Assembly: GCA_024233005.1 (NCBI GenBank)
Contig: JACKQE010000001.1
Coordinates: forward strand, 310,001 to 374,000
Direction of reading: 5' to 3'
Length of the DNA: 64,000 nt
Origin: Akkermansiaceae bacterium
GTDB lineage: Bacteria > Verrucomicrobiota > Verrucomicrobiia > Verrucomicrobiales > DEV007
The translations under genes and the position numbers were made by a program. Below, piece after piece: positions 17,247 to 27,524 of the stretch (positions are counted from its first letter, which is position 1; each line of letters begins with the position of its first letter). The notes under the pieces are model-generated. The model searched no databases. It saw nothing but the letters and a program-made list of their open reading frames with translations, and was not told the origin of the DNA.

Positions 17247-18677
17247 ATGAAAAGCTTGCCCCTCCTCTGCACTCTTGGCCTTGTGGCCACGCAATGGCTG
17301 ACCGCCGGGGAAATCCGGCCAAACCTGCTGTTTATCATGGCCGATGACCAAGGTCCTTGGGCCTTTGGCGCATCAGGCAATGGTCAGGTCCCCACCCCCA
17401 ACATGGACCGCATCGCCCGCGAGGGCGCGCGGTTCCCCAACGCTTTCACTCCAACCCCGGTCTGCAGTCCCGCCCGGGCCAGTATCCTGACCAGCCGCTA
17501 TGGAAGTGAACTGGGGATCACCGACTGGATCAACCCCAAGGTTGATACCGGACTCGGGCTCGATCCGGCGCTTCCCACCTGGCCCCGGTTGCTCCGACAG
17601 GCGGGATATTCCACCGCCTTGTTCGGGAAATGGCATGTCGGTGATCTCGACTCCCAACACCCCATCCAAATGGGCTACCAAACCTTCATGGGATTCCGAG
17701 GCGGTGGCACCTCTCCGAAAGATCCAGTGTTGGAAAAAGATGGCGTCACCGCTAAACGCAAGGGCTTCATTGTGGACATCGTGGCCGACGAAGCCATCGC
17801 CTGGCTCAAGCAACAAAATCCCAGCAGGCCATTTGCCGGCAGCGTTTATTTCCGGGAACCCCACGCAGCCTACCTGCCAGTCCGGGATGAAGATTGGGCG
17901 AAAGTAAAAGATCTCGATCCGGTGATTCCGAATCCCGATCTTCCCGGACTGGATGTCGCCCGGGTGAAGAAAACCATGCGGGAATATCTGGCCTCCGTGG
18001 TTGCCATCGACCGGAACCTGGGACGCCTTCTCGACACCTTGGAGGAAACCAAATTGGGCTCTAACACAATGGTCATCTATACCTCCGATCATGGCTACAA
18101 CGTCGGCCATCATGGCTTGCTCTACAAAGGCAATGCCCAATGGATGCTGAAACCCGAAGCACGCCCGCAAGGAACCGCCAACGTCCCCGCTGGTCAGCGC
18201 CCCAATCTATTCGACACGTCAGTCCACATTCCGTTGGTCATTCGCTGGCCCGGAGTGATTCCTCCAGGCACGGTCAATCGCCACACCCTGTCACATTTGG
18301 ATTGGTTGCCAACTTTTGTTCAGATCGCCAACACGGCGCTGCCTCCGGGAACCATCATCAGGGGCCGCAGTCTGCTGCCGCTGCTGCAGGGAACAAACGG
18401 AGAATGGAATGATGATGTTTACACCGAGTATTCCATGAAACACGGTGCCCAAGTGCATCTCCGGAGTATCCGGACACCGCAATGGAAACTGGTGAGGGAT
18501 TTCAACAATGAAGGCCGGGATGAACTGTATCATTTGTCCGTGGACCCCGAAGAAAGCCGTAATCTCATCGCGGACCCGTCCCGGGAGGTGGCCCAAGTCA
18601 CGGCGGAACTGCATGCGCGCATCCTGGCAAAGATGGAAGAACTGAAGGACCCGGTTCTGGAGTTGATCCGCAAGTGA
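17247..18677 (+). CDS. Secreted type I sulfatase
   Basis: 476 residues with signal peptide MKSLPLLCTLGLVATQWLTAG. The fold begins PNLLFIMADDQGPWAFGASG. The FGly motif CSPARASILTSR places the modified cysteine at residue 73. ALFGKWHVG, YTSDHGYNVGHHG and a C-terminal VDPEESRNLIADP complete the pattern. It lies 27 bases after the oxidoreductase gene and 60 before the transporter, so the four genes likely form an operon. Sulfate-ester hydrolysis on a sulfated glycan is the expected role; the exact substrate is unknown. Confidence 0.94.
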   Translation: MKSLPLLCTLGLVATQWLTAGEIRPNLLFIMADDQGPWAFGASGNGQVPTPNMDRIAREGARFPNAFTPTPVCSPARASILTSRYGSELGITDWINPKVDTGLGLDPALPTWPRLLRQAGYSTALFGKWHVGDLDSQHPIQMGYQTFMGFRGGGTSPKDPVLEKDGVTAKRKGFIVDIVADEAIAWLKQQNPSRPFAGSVYFREPHAAYLPVRDEDWAKVKDLDPVIPNPDLPGLDVARVKKTMREYLASVVAIDRNLGRLLDTLEETKLGSNTMVIYTSDHGYNVGHHGLLYKGNAQWMLKPEARPQGTANVPAGQRPNLFDTSVHIPLVIRWPGVIPPGTVNRHTLSHLDWLPTFVQIANTALPPGTIIRGRSLLPLLQGTNGEWNDDVYTEYSMKHGAQVHLRSIRTPQWKLVRDFNNEGRDELYHLSVDPEESRNLIADPSREVAQVTAELHARILAKMEELKDPVLELIRK

Positions 18678-18713
18678 CCTCCGGAGGGAGGATGTCACGC
18701 GATTTTTTTCTTT
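18673..18713 (+). terminator. Possible intrinsic terminator after the sulfatase
   Basis: GTGAC/GTCAC and CTCC/GGAG arms form an imperfect hairpin with a three-base bulge, followed by seven T (18703-18709). The stop codon of the sulfatase lies inside the left arm. The bulge weakens it, so it may only reduce read-through into the MFS gene. Confidence 0.38.
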
Positions 18714-18737
18714 CCCCACAGTGGCGTTCCTGCTGAG

Positions 18738-20024
18738 ATGACGGATTCTCTGAGGCGAGACCCCAACATTTTTATGAGCAACGAAGCATCGGCGGCAGGC
18801 AAAAAACTCTTTTTCATGATGGTCCTGGAGTTTTTCATCTGGGGAGCTTGGTTGCCCCTGATCTGGGGCTACATGGGAAAAGACGGACTGGCTTTCAGCG
18901 ATCTGCAGATCACCTGGGTGGGCAGCGCCTTTGCGATTGCCTCCATTTTGGGGATCTTTTTCAGTAACCAGTTCGCTGACCGCAATTTCGCGGCCGAAAA
19001 GTTCATGGCTTTTAGCCATCTGGTGGGGGGCTTGGCCATCCTCGGGATGTATTGGGCCTCCTCATTCCCCGTGTTTTTCAGCCTCATGCTGGTGCATTCT
19101 CTTTTTTATGTGCCGACCATTTCCGTGGCCAACACTCTTGCCTTCACTCATCTCAAGAACGCACAGAAACAGTATGGGCTGGTCCGGATGGGGGGAACGG
19201 TGGGCTGGATCTTGGCTGCCTGGCCCCTCTATTTTGTGCTTCAGGGCAAGGAAGGCGTTGAGGCCGTGGCTGCCAGTCGCAATATTTTCCTGGTTTCAGG
19301 GATTGCATCTCTTGCGCTCGCGGTCTTCAGCCTCCAACTCCCCCACACTCCGCCCAAATCGGCTGGTGAAGGCGGATCGTTGGCTTGGTTGCGCGCTTTG
19401 TCCTTTTTGAAAAAACCTTTCCTGTTGGTTCTCTTTATTGTCACCTTCATTGACTCCACCATCCACAATGGCTACTTTTTGATGGCCGGTGGCTTTCTGG
19501 GCAGTGACGCGGTCGGCATCAAGCCGCAATGGATCATGCCGGTGATGAGCATCGGGCAGATTGCGGAAATCGGAACCATGGCCATTCTGGGGTATTTCCT
19601 CACCAAATTGGGTTGGAAGACCACGATGATTCTTGGCATTCTCGGCCACGCCCTGCGGTTCGCGGTCTTTGCCTTCCTGCCGGAAAACCAGACCATCATC
19701 ATTATTGTCCAAGTTTTGCACGGCATCTGTTATGCCTTCTTCTTCGCCACGCTCTATATCTTCATCGATGCGGCATTCCCCAAGGATGTCCGCTCCAGCG
19801 CCCAGGGTTTGTTCAATCTCCTTATCCTTGGCCTCGGAGACCTCGCCGCCAAGTGGATCTTCATTCCCCTCCAAGGTAAACTGACCGCTGTCGACGGTAC
19901 CGTCAATTACCACAAGCTGTTCCTCGTTCCGACCGGCCTGGCCCTGTTCGCGGCAGCGTTGCTTCTCCTCGCCTTCTGGCCACCCAAAACGCTCAGCACC
20001 AAAGAGGTCGAAGCCAGCCACTGA
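18738..20024 (+). CDS. MFS transporter, nucleoside:H+ symporter (NupG)-like
   Basis: 428 residues with about 12 hydrophobic segments. The first is LFFMMVLEFFIWGAWLPLIWGYMG, a signature of the nucleoside permease-like group common in PVC bacteria. GMYWASSFPVFFSLMLVHSLFYVPT and GICYAFFFATLYIFIDAAFPKDVRSSAQGLFNL are also typical. An ATG at 18774 is an equally plausible start. Between a sulfatase and two sugar oxidoreductases it probably imports a sugar, cyclitol or nucleoside-like substrate; the substrate is inferred from context only. Confidence 0.87.
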   Translation: MTDSLRRDPNIFMSNEASAAGKKLFFMMVLEFFIWGAWLPLIWGYMGKDGLAFSDLQITWVGSAFAIASILGIFFSNQFADRNFAAEKFMAFSHLVGGLAILGMYWASSFPVFFSLMLVHSLFYVPTISVANTLAFTHLKNAQKQYGLVRMGGTVGWILAAWPLYFVLQGKEGVEAVAASRNIFLVSGIASLALAVFSLQLPHTPPKSAGEGGSLAWLRALSFLKKPFLLVLFIVTFIDSTIHNGYFLMAGGFLGSDAVGIKPQWIMPVMSIGQIAEIGTMAILGYFLTKLGWKTTMILGILGHALRFAVFAFLPENQTIIIIVQVLHGICYAFFFATLYIFIDAAFPKDVRSSAQGLFNLLILGLGDLAAKWIFIPLQGKLTAVDGTVNYHKLFLVPTGLALFAAALLLLAFWPPKTLSTKEVEASH

Positions 20025-20055
20025 GGTCTGGGACGAAACTCCGAGGACTACGGCC

Positions 20056-21126
20056 ATGAAACGTTGGCGTGTCGCGGGCATCTGTTTTGACCACTTTCAC
20101 ATGGGAGATCTCCTGCGTCTGGCGCAGAATCATCCCGGTGTCGAGGTGGTCGGTATCTGTGATGAACAGCCGGCCCGGATGACGGCCGCACAGAAGGTCT
20201 GCGGTTTGAGAGAGGATCAAATTTTCAGCGACCCAGTCAAATGCCTCTCCGCCACAGCGCCTGAAATCGTGATTCTCTGTCCGGCCGCCGCCCGGCATGC
20301 GGAGTGGACGGAACTAGTGGCTCCCCAGGGAGTGCACATCCTCATGGAGAAACCGTTCGCTTCCTCTCTGGCGGAAGCCGACCGGATGATCGCCGCCATG
20401 GCGGCGACGGGCAAACAATTGGCGATCAACTGGCCGCTCCGCTGGTACCGCTCCCACATCAAGGCCCACGAGCTCGTCATGCAGGGGGCCATCGGAGAAT
20501 TGCGCGAGGTGCATTTCTATGATGGAAACCGGGGACCTCTTTACCACGGCGCCGACAAGATCGAGCGCGAGCCGACCGCGGCGGAAAAGGATGCATCCTG
20601 GTTTTACCGGCAGGCGGAAGGCGGGGGCAGTCTGCTGGATTACCTGGGATACGGGACGACTTTGGGGACGTGGTTTCACCAGGGACGCAAGCCGATAGAA
20701 GTGATGGCGATGTGGGACGAGCCAACCGGTCTCGAGGTCGACGAACACAGTCTCACCGTGGCTCGGTATGAGGTCGGTCTTTCCAAATTCGAAACGCGCT
20801 GGGGAACCTTCACGGACCCTTGGACCTTTCAGCCACAGCCCAAATGTGGATTCATTCTGGTGGGCTCTGAAGGCTCCATCAGCAGTTACGACTATGACGA
20901 CACCGTGCGTCTCGCCGACCGGGCGCATCCCGGTGGCCGCGATCTCGCCGCTCCACTACCTCCGGCCCATCTGGCTGATCCGGTGCACTATTTGGTGCAC
21001 TGCTTGGAATTGGGGCAACCGGTGGATGGCCCTCTGGGTATTGAGACTGCCCGCATCGGACAACAAATCGTGGACACCGCCTTTGCCAGTGCCCATAGAA
21101 AGCAGACGCTCCCGCTGCTGGGTTGA
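20056..21126 (+). CDS. Gfo/Idh/MocA-family oxidoreductase, cytoplasmic
   Basis: 356 residues without signal peptide. The Rossmann part has VEVVGICDEQPARM; the HILMEKPFAS motif supplies the EKP lysine; LAINWPLRWYRSH and AIGELREVHFYDGNRGP belong to the substrate domain. It is the last gene of the cluster at 16.0-21.1 kb, 31 bases after the transporter, and would act on the imported compound with NAD(P). The exact reaction cannot be read from the sequence. It is convergent with the sigma factor gene. Confidence 0.9.
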   Translation: MKRWRVAGICFDHFHMGDLLRLAQNHPGVEVVGICDEQPARMTAAQKVCGLREDQIFSDPVKCLSATAPEIVILCPAAARHAEWTELVAPQGVHILMEKPFASSLAEADRMIAAMAATGKQLAINWPLRWYRSHIKAHELVMQGAIGELREVHFYDGNRGPLYHGADKIEREPTAAEKDASWFYRQAEGGGSLLDYLGYGTTLGTWFHQGRKPIEVMAMWDEPTGLEVDEHSLTVARYEVGLSKFETRWGTFTDPWTFQPQPKCGFILVGSEGSISSYDYDDTVRLADRAHPGGRDLAAPLPPAHLADPVHYLVHCLELGQPVDGPLGIETARIGQQIVDTAFASAHRKQTLPLLG

Positions 21127-21147
21127 CGCCTTTTCGAAGAACGGCGC

Positions 21148-21807
21148 TTAGGCCCAGTTTTTCTGGAGCGCCTCCACTTCACGACGCACCAGACTGCCCA
21201 CACGGTGCTTCGCCAGGTAAACCTGGGCCATGCTGACGCCCAGTTCCCGGCGCACCCGGCCGGGCTCCCATCCTTTGACAACATAGGCATCGAAAATCTG
21301 GTACTGCTGGGGGGAGACCTTGGCCTTGACCCTGTCCAGAGCAACTGTCGCAAGATTGGAGGCCCATTCTGCATCCCACAGGCGTTCCAAAACGTTGGGG
21401 CCGTCATCGGCAATCCGGTCCATCGTGGCGGTGTCCCTGGGCTCTTCCAGCTCCCGCCGCGCTGCGGGCTTCGCCGGATTTCTGGCTTGGCGACGGTACT
21501 GGTCGGCGATCCGCCAACGGGTTATGTTCATCAGCCAGGTTTTGAAGGAACCTTTTGCCGGATCGTAGCGCTGACCGTCTTTCCATTGCTTGGCAATCGC
21601 CAGAACCGTTTCTTGAACCACGTCCATCGCTTCTTCCGAAGAAAGGCCCGACTTCAGAGAAACACTGAAAATGAGGCGCCAGTATGTTTGATAAAACTCA
21701 TCCCAGGTCCTCTGATCCTCCCAGTTCGCGAGCCTCTCGATCAAGCTCAGGCGAGTCCTGGCGAAAGTCGCCTTCATTTCAGGGGTGTCTTCTCGGGGCA
21801 AGGACAT
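21148..21807 (-). CDS. ECF-type RNA polymerase sigma factor
   Basis: 219 residues from the ATG at 21807; longer in-frame starts up to 21990 give an unlikely N-terminus. Region 2 spans about 35-108, with EAMDVVQETVLAI and FKTWLMNITRWRIADQYRR for -10 recognition and core binding. Region 4 spans about 160-215, with a helix-turn-helix VRRELGVSMAQVYLAKHRV. The 50-residue linker is long. No anti-sigma gene is adjacent. It is divergent from the alpha-2-macroglobulin and pbpC pair, so it may control that envelope operon or itself; this is inference from position. Confidence 0.88.
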   Translation of the reverse strand: MSLPREDTPEMKATFARTRLSLIERLANWEDQRTWDEFYQTYWRLIFSVSLKSGLSSEEAMDVVQETVLAIAKQWKDGQRYDPAKGSFKTWLMNITRWRIADQYRRQARNPAKPAARRELEEPRDTATMDRIADDGPNVLERLWDAEWASNLATVALDRVKAKVSPQQYQIFDAYVVKGWEPGRVRRELGVSMAQVYLAKHRVGSLVRREVEALQKNWA

Positions 21808-22021
21808 ACGCCAAGAAACACCCTGCCGGGAAAACTCTGAACAAAAAATTTGCGGGACGGTCAAATAATCTGAAAGACCCAGTGAATAGACGGCGTATCC
21901 AACCGTCCAACCACTGACCCGATGTCCAGCCTGCGCCCAATCAAAAGCGCTGAATGGCAGCGTGGACCTTTGGTTTGTCCCACAACGCACTTATTTCCTC
22001 GTCCACTGTTCTCCCTCCGCC

Positions 22022-25000
22022 ATGAAAACTTCGATGCCATCGTTTTCCGGCCGCCTTTTGCAGGCGGTTTTTGGGTGTGTCCTTGGCCTGTCGGCCAGCC
22101 AAACCCTGCCCGCCCAAACCGCGGTTGTGGTAGCTGCGAATGAAAAAACCGCACAGCGCCCCCTTACCTATGACATCCATCCTGGATGGTTCAATCTTCA
22201 TGGCACTCCTCTGACCCAGGAGCCTGAACTTCTGCTGCGCTTCACGGAGCCGGTGGAGGCCTCCGAAGCCCAACCAAAAATGGCTTTCCAGGATGGGGAA
22301 GGACGCCGCATTCCGGTCGTGGCCCGCACTCCCAATCTGGGAAAGACCGAGCCCCTTCAACCTGCCGGGGACGCGGCTAAACAGCTACCTGTGGAGAGGT
22401 TTCTGGTGGTCAGGCCCTCTGTGCCGCTGCCACTCGGCACTGAATGGAAACTCACGCTCGCCCAAGGGTTGGCGAGCCGGGATGGCACCGCCAGTCTGGC
22501 CCAAAACTTTGAGTCTGATCTGGGAGACATTGACGCTTTCGAAGTCAATTCCATTGAGGCCGTCAATCCTTACAACGATGCCAAGCGGATCCACGTTTGG
22601 CTGAACAAACCACTCTCCCCGTCCATGAAGCCGGAGCTTCTGGCATCGTTTGTTTCCATTGAGCCGCAGCCATCGAATTTCAAACGCCTCGTCGAAGGCC
22701 AGTCGATCACCTTGGAGGGGGACTTCGAATACTCCAAACCCTACCAGGTGACGGTGCTGCCAGGGATCACAGCCATCGACGCCACTTCTCTCACGGAGGA
22801 AAAAAAGGAATCGGTTGTTTTTGAGCCGGCCGGGGCCTTCATCACCCTGCCCGCATTCTCGACCGGCCAGAATGCGGGAGGACACGGCGTGTTCAAGGTG
22901 CAAACGGGCAACCTCAAAAAGCTCCATCTGCGAGTCAAGCATCTCGAAGGGCGCGACCTGATTTATGCCCTTCGTGGGTTCGATGCCTATGATGGCTCGG
23001 GCGCGGAGAAGCGCAAAGTGCCTTTTGAAATGGTGCCTGGCAAAACCATTTACGACGAAGAGAGAGAGATTGATGAACCGCTCGACACCACCAAATCCGT
23101 GGAATTGGTGTGGAAGGATCTCCTCGGAGGTCGGGATACCGGAGCGGTTTATCTCTGCGCCGAGGGCGACTCAAAGATTGCGAAACAAACGGGTGCCGGA
23201 GCACAGTCCTTGGTAATGATTACCGATCTCGGTCTCGCTTGGAAACAAAGCAAAGACGAGTCCTTGATCCATGTGTTTTCTCTGACCAAAGGCACCCCGG
23301 TGGCAAAGGCCCGCGTCGCCTTGCTCGATGATGACGGACAGGTGGTATTTGACCTTTTGACCAACGAAGATGGGGTGGTCCACCTCCCGTCGGAAAAGGT
23401 CACCGACAAAACCCGCTGGCTCAGCGCCAGCACCGGCGACGGGGATGCCTACGTGGTGGAGTATGACAACTACATGGAATCCATCGGCCTGTGGAATTTT
23501 GGAATCCGCTACGAATACCGGTATGAAGACGGGGATTCCGAAGAAGAAGGGCGCCAGCGCGTTCTCCTTTTTAGTGACCGGGGCGTCTACAAACCCGGCG
23601 AAACTCTGTACCTCAAAGGTATCAGTCGGCTGACCGATGGAGACAAACTGATCCCGGTGAACTCCCAGGGAACCCGGGCCACGCTCAAGGTTTTCGATCC
23701 GCGGCGCCGGATTGTCTCCGACCAGACCGTCAGCCTAAGCGCACAGGGAACGTTCGACGAAGCCATCAAGCTCCCGGAAGCCACTCTGGGTTGGTATGCG
23801 GTGGAGTTGGATTTCAACGCCCCGGGCACCAAGCAACGCGACTGGCGCAAGGTCTTCCGCCATAGTTTCCAGGTGGCTGAATACCGGGTCAATACCTTCG
23901 AGGTGGACCTGGATGCCAACAAGACGTATCCCGTGGACGAGGAGATCGAAATTCCAGTCCATGCCAATTACTACATGGGCAAATCTCTCTCCAAGGCCAA
24001 GCTCGATTGGCATGTCGATGCGTTCACGGATTATCCCCAACCCCGGGGCTTCGAAAATTTTCTCTTTGGGGACAATGTGGAAAATCCGAATGACAATTTC
24101 AACACCAGCCAGTCGGTTACTCTGGGTGCGGACGGATCCTCCCTGATCCGGTTCGGCTTGCCCAAACAACAGACCTTCCCTTCTCCACGAAGGGTCAGCC
24201 TTTCCGCCAGCGTGACGGATATCAATCAACAAACGGTGGCCCAGAGCGCCTCGTTCACGGTGGACAGTTCGGCCTTCTACCTCGGATTGGCCGTTCCAGA
24301 GAATCTCACGCGGGCCGGTGAAACGGTGGGAATCTCGCTCGCCGCGGTCCAGGCCGAAGGCGGCATGTTGGAACGCCCCGTGTCCTGCCTTTTGAGAGTG
24401 CAACGGGAGGTTTGGAATACGGTCAAAGTGCAGGGGGCTGGCGGCCGGATCACCAACCGCAATGAGAAAACACTGCAGCTTGTCAGTGAAACTCCCGTCA
24501 CCATCTCCATGACGGTGGAACCAGCAACCGGATTGCCGCGTCCGACCCGCCACGAACTTTCCTTTGCCGAAGCGGGTGACTATGTCATCTCCATTGAATC
24601 CAAAGATGACGCGGACCGCCCGGTCCTTTCCCGGTGCCAATTCCGCGTCATTGGCGCGGAAGAGCCTTCCTGGTCCTGGCATGATGGCATCCGCATCGAC
24701 CTGCTGCCAGACAAAGCCAATTACCGGGCCGGAGAAACTGCCAAACTGCTCCTTCGCAGCCCCATTTTTGGCCATGCTCTGATCACGCTGGAACGCGCCG
24801 GAGTCCGGAAGGTCCTCTCCCGCGAAATCACGGCCCACGAAACGGTGATCGAAATCCCGATCACGTCGGATGATGCTCCCAATGTGTATGCCTCGGCCAT
24901 GGTCTTGCGGGGTTCCCTAAGCAGTCCTCATGTTCACAAATCCACCGATTTTCGCCTCGGATATTGCCAGTTGCTGGTAGAAAATCCGGCGGCTCGCGCC

Positions 25001-27505
25001 ACGGTCTCCCTTGAGATGCCAAAGGGACCGGTTCGCCCTGGTCAAAAGGCGACCGTCGGCGCGGTGATTCTCGATGAATCCAAGCAACCCATCCCCGGAG
25101 TCGAAGTCGCTCTCTATGGGGTTGATGAAGGGGTCCTTTCTTTGACCGGATACGAAACCCCCGATCCCGTGGCGACGTTCCATTCCCCCTTTCCTCTTTC
25201 GGTTTCCACCGGGGAATCCATCAGCAAGCTCCTTCCGGAAAATCCGGCGGAACAGTTTTTCGACAACAAGGGGTATGTCCTCGGCGGAGGCGGTGAGGAA
25301 GGCGGGATGAACCCCAACCGGGTGCGCAAAAATTTCCAAGCCCTCGCCTTCTGGCATGGCTCCTTGATCACCGGACCGGACGGCCGGGTGGCTGCTGAAT
25401 TCACCGCACCGGATAACCTCACTTCATTCCGGGTCATGGCGGTGGCCATTCTAGGGAACCGCTTCGGTGCCGCTGCAGAACGCTTCCAGGTCAACAAACC
25501 ACTCATGCTGGAGCCCTCCTTGCCGGCTTTCGGCAATGTGGGGGACCAGATCGATCTCACCGCGGTCCTGCACAACACGACCAAGGAAGCGCTGACCATC
25601 GAAGTCAGCACTCAGCTCGATGACAAGGCTGAATTTTTACCCGAAGTGCGCCTGCTGGTGCCGACCAAGCTCCAAACGCTTCCCTCCATGCCGGACACGC
25701 CGGTCCAGAAAACCCGCGAAGTCACCCTTCAGGCTGGGGAAACGGCAGCCCTCCGGTTCCCGGCGCAATTCACCCGTCGAGGCGAAGCGACTTGGACCTG
25801 GAAGGCGGCCTGCCGGGCCAAACCAGATTACGGAGATGCCGTGGAGTCAAAACTTAGCATCGGGTACCCGGTGCCCTTGCTCAGGAGCCGCGAGACCTTG
25901 CGGCTTGAAGCGGGCCAGCCTTCCCGCAACCTGCTCGCTGGCGTGAATCCCCAGTTGTTGCAAGGAGAGGGAAAGGTTTCGGTCACGGTTACGAACTCCC
26001 GGATTGGCGAGACCGTCGATGCGCTGGAATACCTTCTCCATTACCCCTACGGCTGTGTGGAGCAGACGACTTCTTCAACCCTCCCATGGCTCAGCACGCA
26101 GATCCTGCAGGATTCTCTTCCGGCTTTGAAACGGTCCCCGGAGGAAATCAGAAGCTCCATCCAGTACGGAACCCGGCGACTTCTCACCATGCAGACCAAC
26201 AAGGGCGGATTGGCGTATTGGCCTGGCGGCAACGAACCCATGCTATGGGGCAGCGCCTACGGCGGAATGGCGCTCGCCCTGGCCGCACGGCAAGGCGTGG
26301 AATTGCCCAAAGACCAGTTGGAGGCCCTCTGGAAATATCTTTCAAGCCAACTCCGAGGCACCAATGAGGAGGGGCAGGTCGATGCGCTTGCGGAGCGGTG
26401 CCTGGCTCTCTACACGCTGGCCCTCGCTGGAAAACCAGAACCCGGATATTATGAGGTGATGCTCCGCAAAAAGGATAAACTGCCCCGCTCGGCCCGAGCC
26501 TTGCTCTCCTTGGCCATGCTGGAAACTGGCGAGAATGAAACATCCAAAGCGGCCATCACCGAAAAGGTAAAGGAACTCCTGGCCCCGAGAGCCAATTCCG
26601 CCCAAAGTGCCCGGGCGTGGTATGGGGAAAGTTACCACCTCGCAACGGAACTGCTCGCTTGGACAAAGCTCGACCCCGCCAATCCCACCACCGATGCCAC
26701 TCTCGACAACCTGCTCCGAACGAAACGCGGCGATCATGGCTGGGGAAGCACCTACTCGAATGCTTGGCCCCTGCTTGCAGTGGCCCGTAATGCGCAGGCC
26801 CTGCCATTGACCGGCTCCCAGAAGGCCACCCTGGTTTTTGCTGACCAGAAATGGACGGATGAGTTTGGTCTCAAGCCAACCGGATTCACCCATGAGTCTC
26901 CTTTCATCGGGGACTTCAGGAACACCCCCCTGACATTTGACAGTCCCACCAAGGGGCGGCTCTACGCCAACGTCCTGGTGGAAACCCAGCCAGCGGGCCT
27001 ATCCTTGGATGCCCAGAGCCATGAGGGATTTTCCATTACCCGGACCTACCAGCGTCTCGAGAACGATGGCACCCTGAGTCCGGCGGAAAATTTGACAGTC
27101 GGGGATCTTGTCCAGATCACACTGCAGGTGATCATCCCCAATCAGACAGATTACGTGGCCATTGACGATCCGCTTCCCGCCATCTTTGAGGCGATCAATC
27201 CGGATTTTCGCACCCAAGCAGCCCAGTCACCGCAAGGTGTGGCGCAGAACACTTGGCATCCGCTCTACTGCAATTTCCGGGAACTTCGCAAGGACCGCGC
27301 CCTGTTCTTTGCCGACTCCGTTTATCGCCCCGGTCAGTATGCCCTGCGCTACCTCGCCAGGGTCGTGGCCGCCGGCACTGCCACCGCTCCCGCAGCCAAG
27401 GTCGAAGCCATGTATGAGCCGCAGCATTTTGGACTTTCGGGAACCACACGGATCGTCGCCAAGCCCTTCGACGCCGGCGCTGACCGCGTCGCCCAGGTCC
27501 GCTGA
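22022..27505 (+). CDS. Bacterial alpha-2-macroglobulin
   Basis: 1827 residues from the ATG at 22022, with a signal-like N-terminus (LLQAVFGCVLGLSASQTLPAQ). It has macroglobulin beta domains (for example GVYKPGETLYLKGISR), a bait-type central region and AFWHGSLITGPDGRVAAEFTAPDNLTSFRVMA. The thioester motif YPYGCVEQTTSS at Cys1345 is followed by the alpha-alpha barrel domain and a final receptor-like MG domain. In E. coli the related YfhM lies next to pbpC and traps proteases in the periplasm, protecting the cell when the envelope is breached. pbpC follows here by 19 bases, preserving that link. Confidence 0.95.
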   Translation: MKTSMPSFSGRLLQAVFGCVLGLSASQTLPAQTAVVVAANEKTAQRPLTYDIHPGWFNLHGTPLTQEPELLLRFTEPVEASEAQPKMAFQDGEGRRIPVVARTPNLGKTEPLQPAGDAAKQLPVERFLVVRPSVPLPLGTEWKLTLAQGLASRDGTASLAQNFESDLGDIDAFEVNSIEAVNPYNDAKRIHVWLNKPLSPSMKPELLASFVSIEPQPSNFKRLVEGQSITLEGDFEYSKPYQVTVLPGITAIDATSLTEEKKESVVFEPAGAFITLPAFSTGQNAGGHGVFKVQTGNLKKLHLRVKHLEGRDLIYALRGFDAYDGSGAEKRKVPFEMVPGKTIYDEEREIDEPLDTTKSVELVWKDLLGGRDTGAVYLCAEGDSKIAKQTGAGAQSLVMITDLGLAWKQSKDESLIHVFSLTKGTPVAKARVALLDDDGQVVFDLLTNEDGVVHLPSEKVTDKTRWLSASTGDGDAYVVEYDNYMESIGLWNFGIRYEYRYEDGDSEEEGRQRVLLFSDRGVYKPGETLYLKGISRLTDGDKLIPVNSQGTRATLKVFDPRRRIVSDQTVSLSAQGTFDEAIKLPEATLGWYAVELDFNAPGTKQRDWRKVFRHSFQVAEYRVNTFEVDLDANKTYPVDEEIEIPVHANYYMGKSLSKAKLDWHVDAFTDYPQPRGFENFLFGDNVENPNDNFNTSQSVTLGADGSSLIRFGLPKQQTFPSPRRVSLSASVTDINQQTVAQSASFTVDSSAFYLGLAVPENLTRAGETVGISLAAVQAEGGMLERPVSCLLRVQREVWNTVKVQGAGGRITNRNEKTLQLVSETPVTISMTVEPATGLPRPTRHELSFAEAGDYVISIESKDDADRPVLSRCQFRVIGAEEPSWSWHDGIRIDLLPDKANYRAGETAKLLLRSPIFGHALITLERAGVRKVLSREITAHETVIEIPITSDDAPNVYASAMVLRGSLSSPHVHKSTDFRLGYCQLLVENPAARATVSLEMPKGPVRPGQKATVGAVILDESKQPIPGVEVALYGVDEGVLSLTGYETPDPVATFHSPFPLSVSTGESISKLLPENPAEQFFDNKGYVLGGGGEEGGMNPNRVRKNFQALAFWHGSLITGPDGRVAAEFTAPDNLTSFRVMAVAILGNRFGAAAERFQVNKPLMLEPSLPAFGNVGDQIDLTAVLHNTTKEALTIEVSTQLDDKAEFLPEVRLLVPTKLQTLPSMPDTPVQKTREVTLQAGETAALRFPAQFTRRGEATWTWKAACRAKPDYGDAVESKLSIGYPVPLLRSRETLRLEAGQPSRNLLAGVNPQLLQGEGKVSVTVTNSRIGETVDALEYLLHYPYGCVEQTTSSTLPWLSTQILQDSLPALKRSPEEIRSSIQYGTRRLLTMQTNKGGLAYWPGGNEPMLWGSAYGGMALALAARQGVELPKDQLEALWKYLSSQLRGTNEEGQVDALAERCLALYTLALAGKPEPGYYEVMLRKKDKLPRSARALLSLAMLETGENETSKAAITEKVKELLAPRANSAQSARAWYGESYHLATELLAWTKLDPANPTTDATLDNLLRTKRGDHGWGSTYSNAWPLLAVARNAQALPLTGSQKATLVFADQKWTDEFGLKPTGFTHESPFIGDFRNTPLTFDSPTKGRLYANVLVETQPAGLSLDAQSHEGFSITRTYQRLENDGTLSPAENLTVGDLVQITLQVIIPNQTDYVAIDDPLPAIFEAINPDFRTQAAQSPQGVAQNTWHPLYCNFRELRKDRALFFADSVYRPGQYALRYLARVVAAGTATAPAAKVEAMYEPQHFGLSGTTRIVAKPFDAGADRVAQVR

Positions 27506-27524
27506 ACATTCCCACCCGCGCCCC

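Noticed and set aside
27162..27524. N-terminal extension of PbpC inside the alpha-2-macroglobulin gene
   Set aside because: It overlaps coding sequence in another frame and lacks protein character; the membrane anchor begins after the ATG at 27525.
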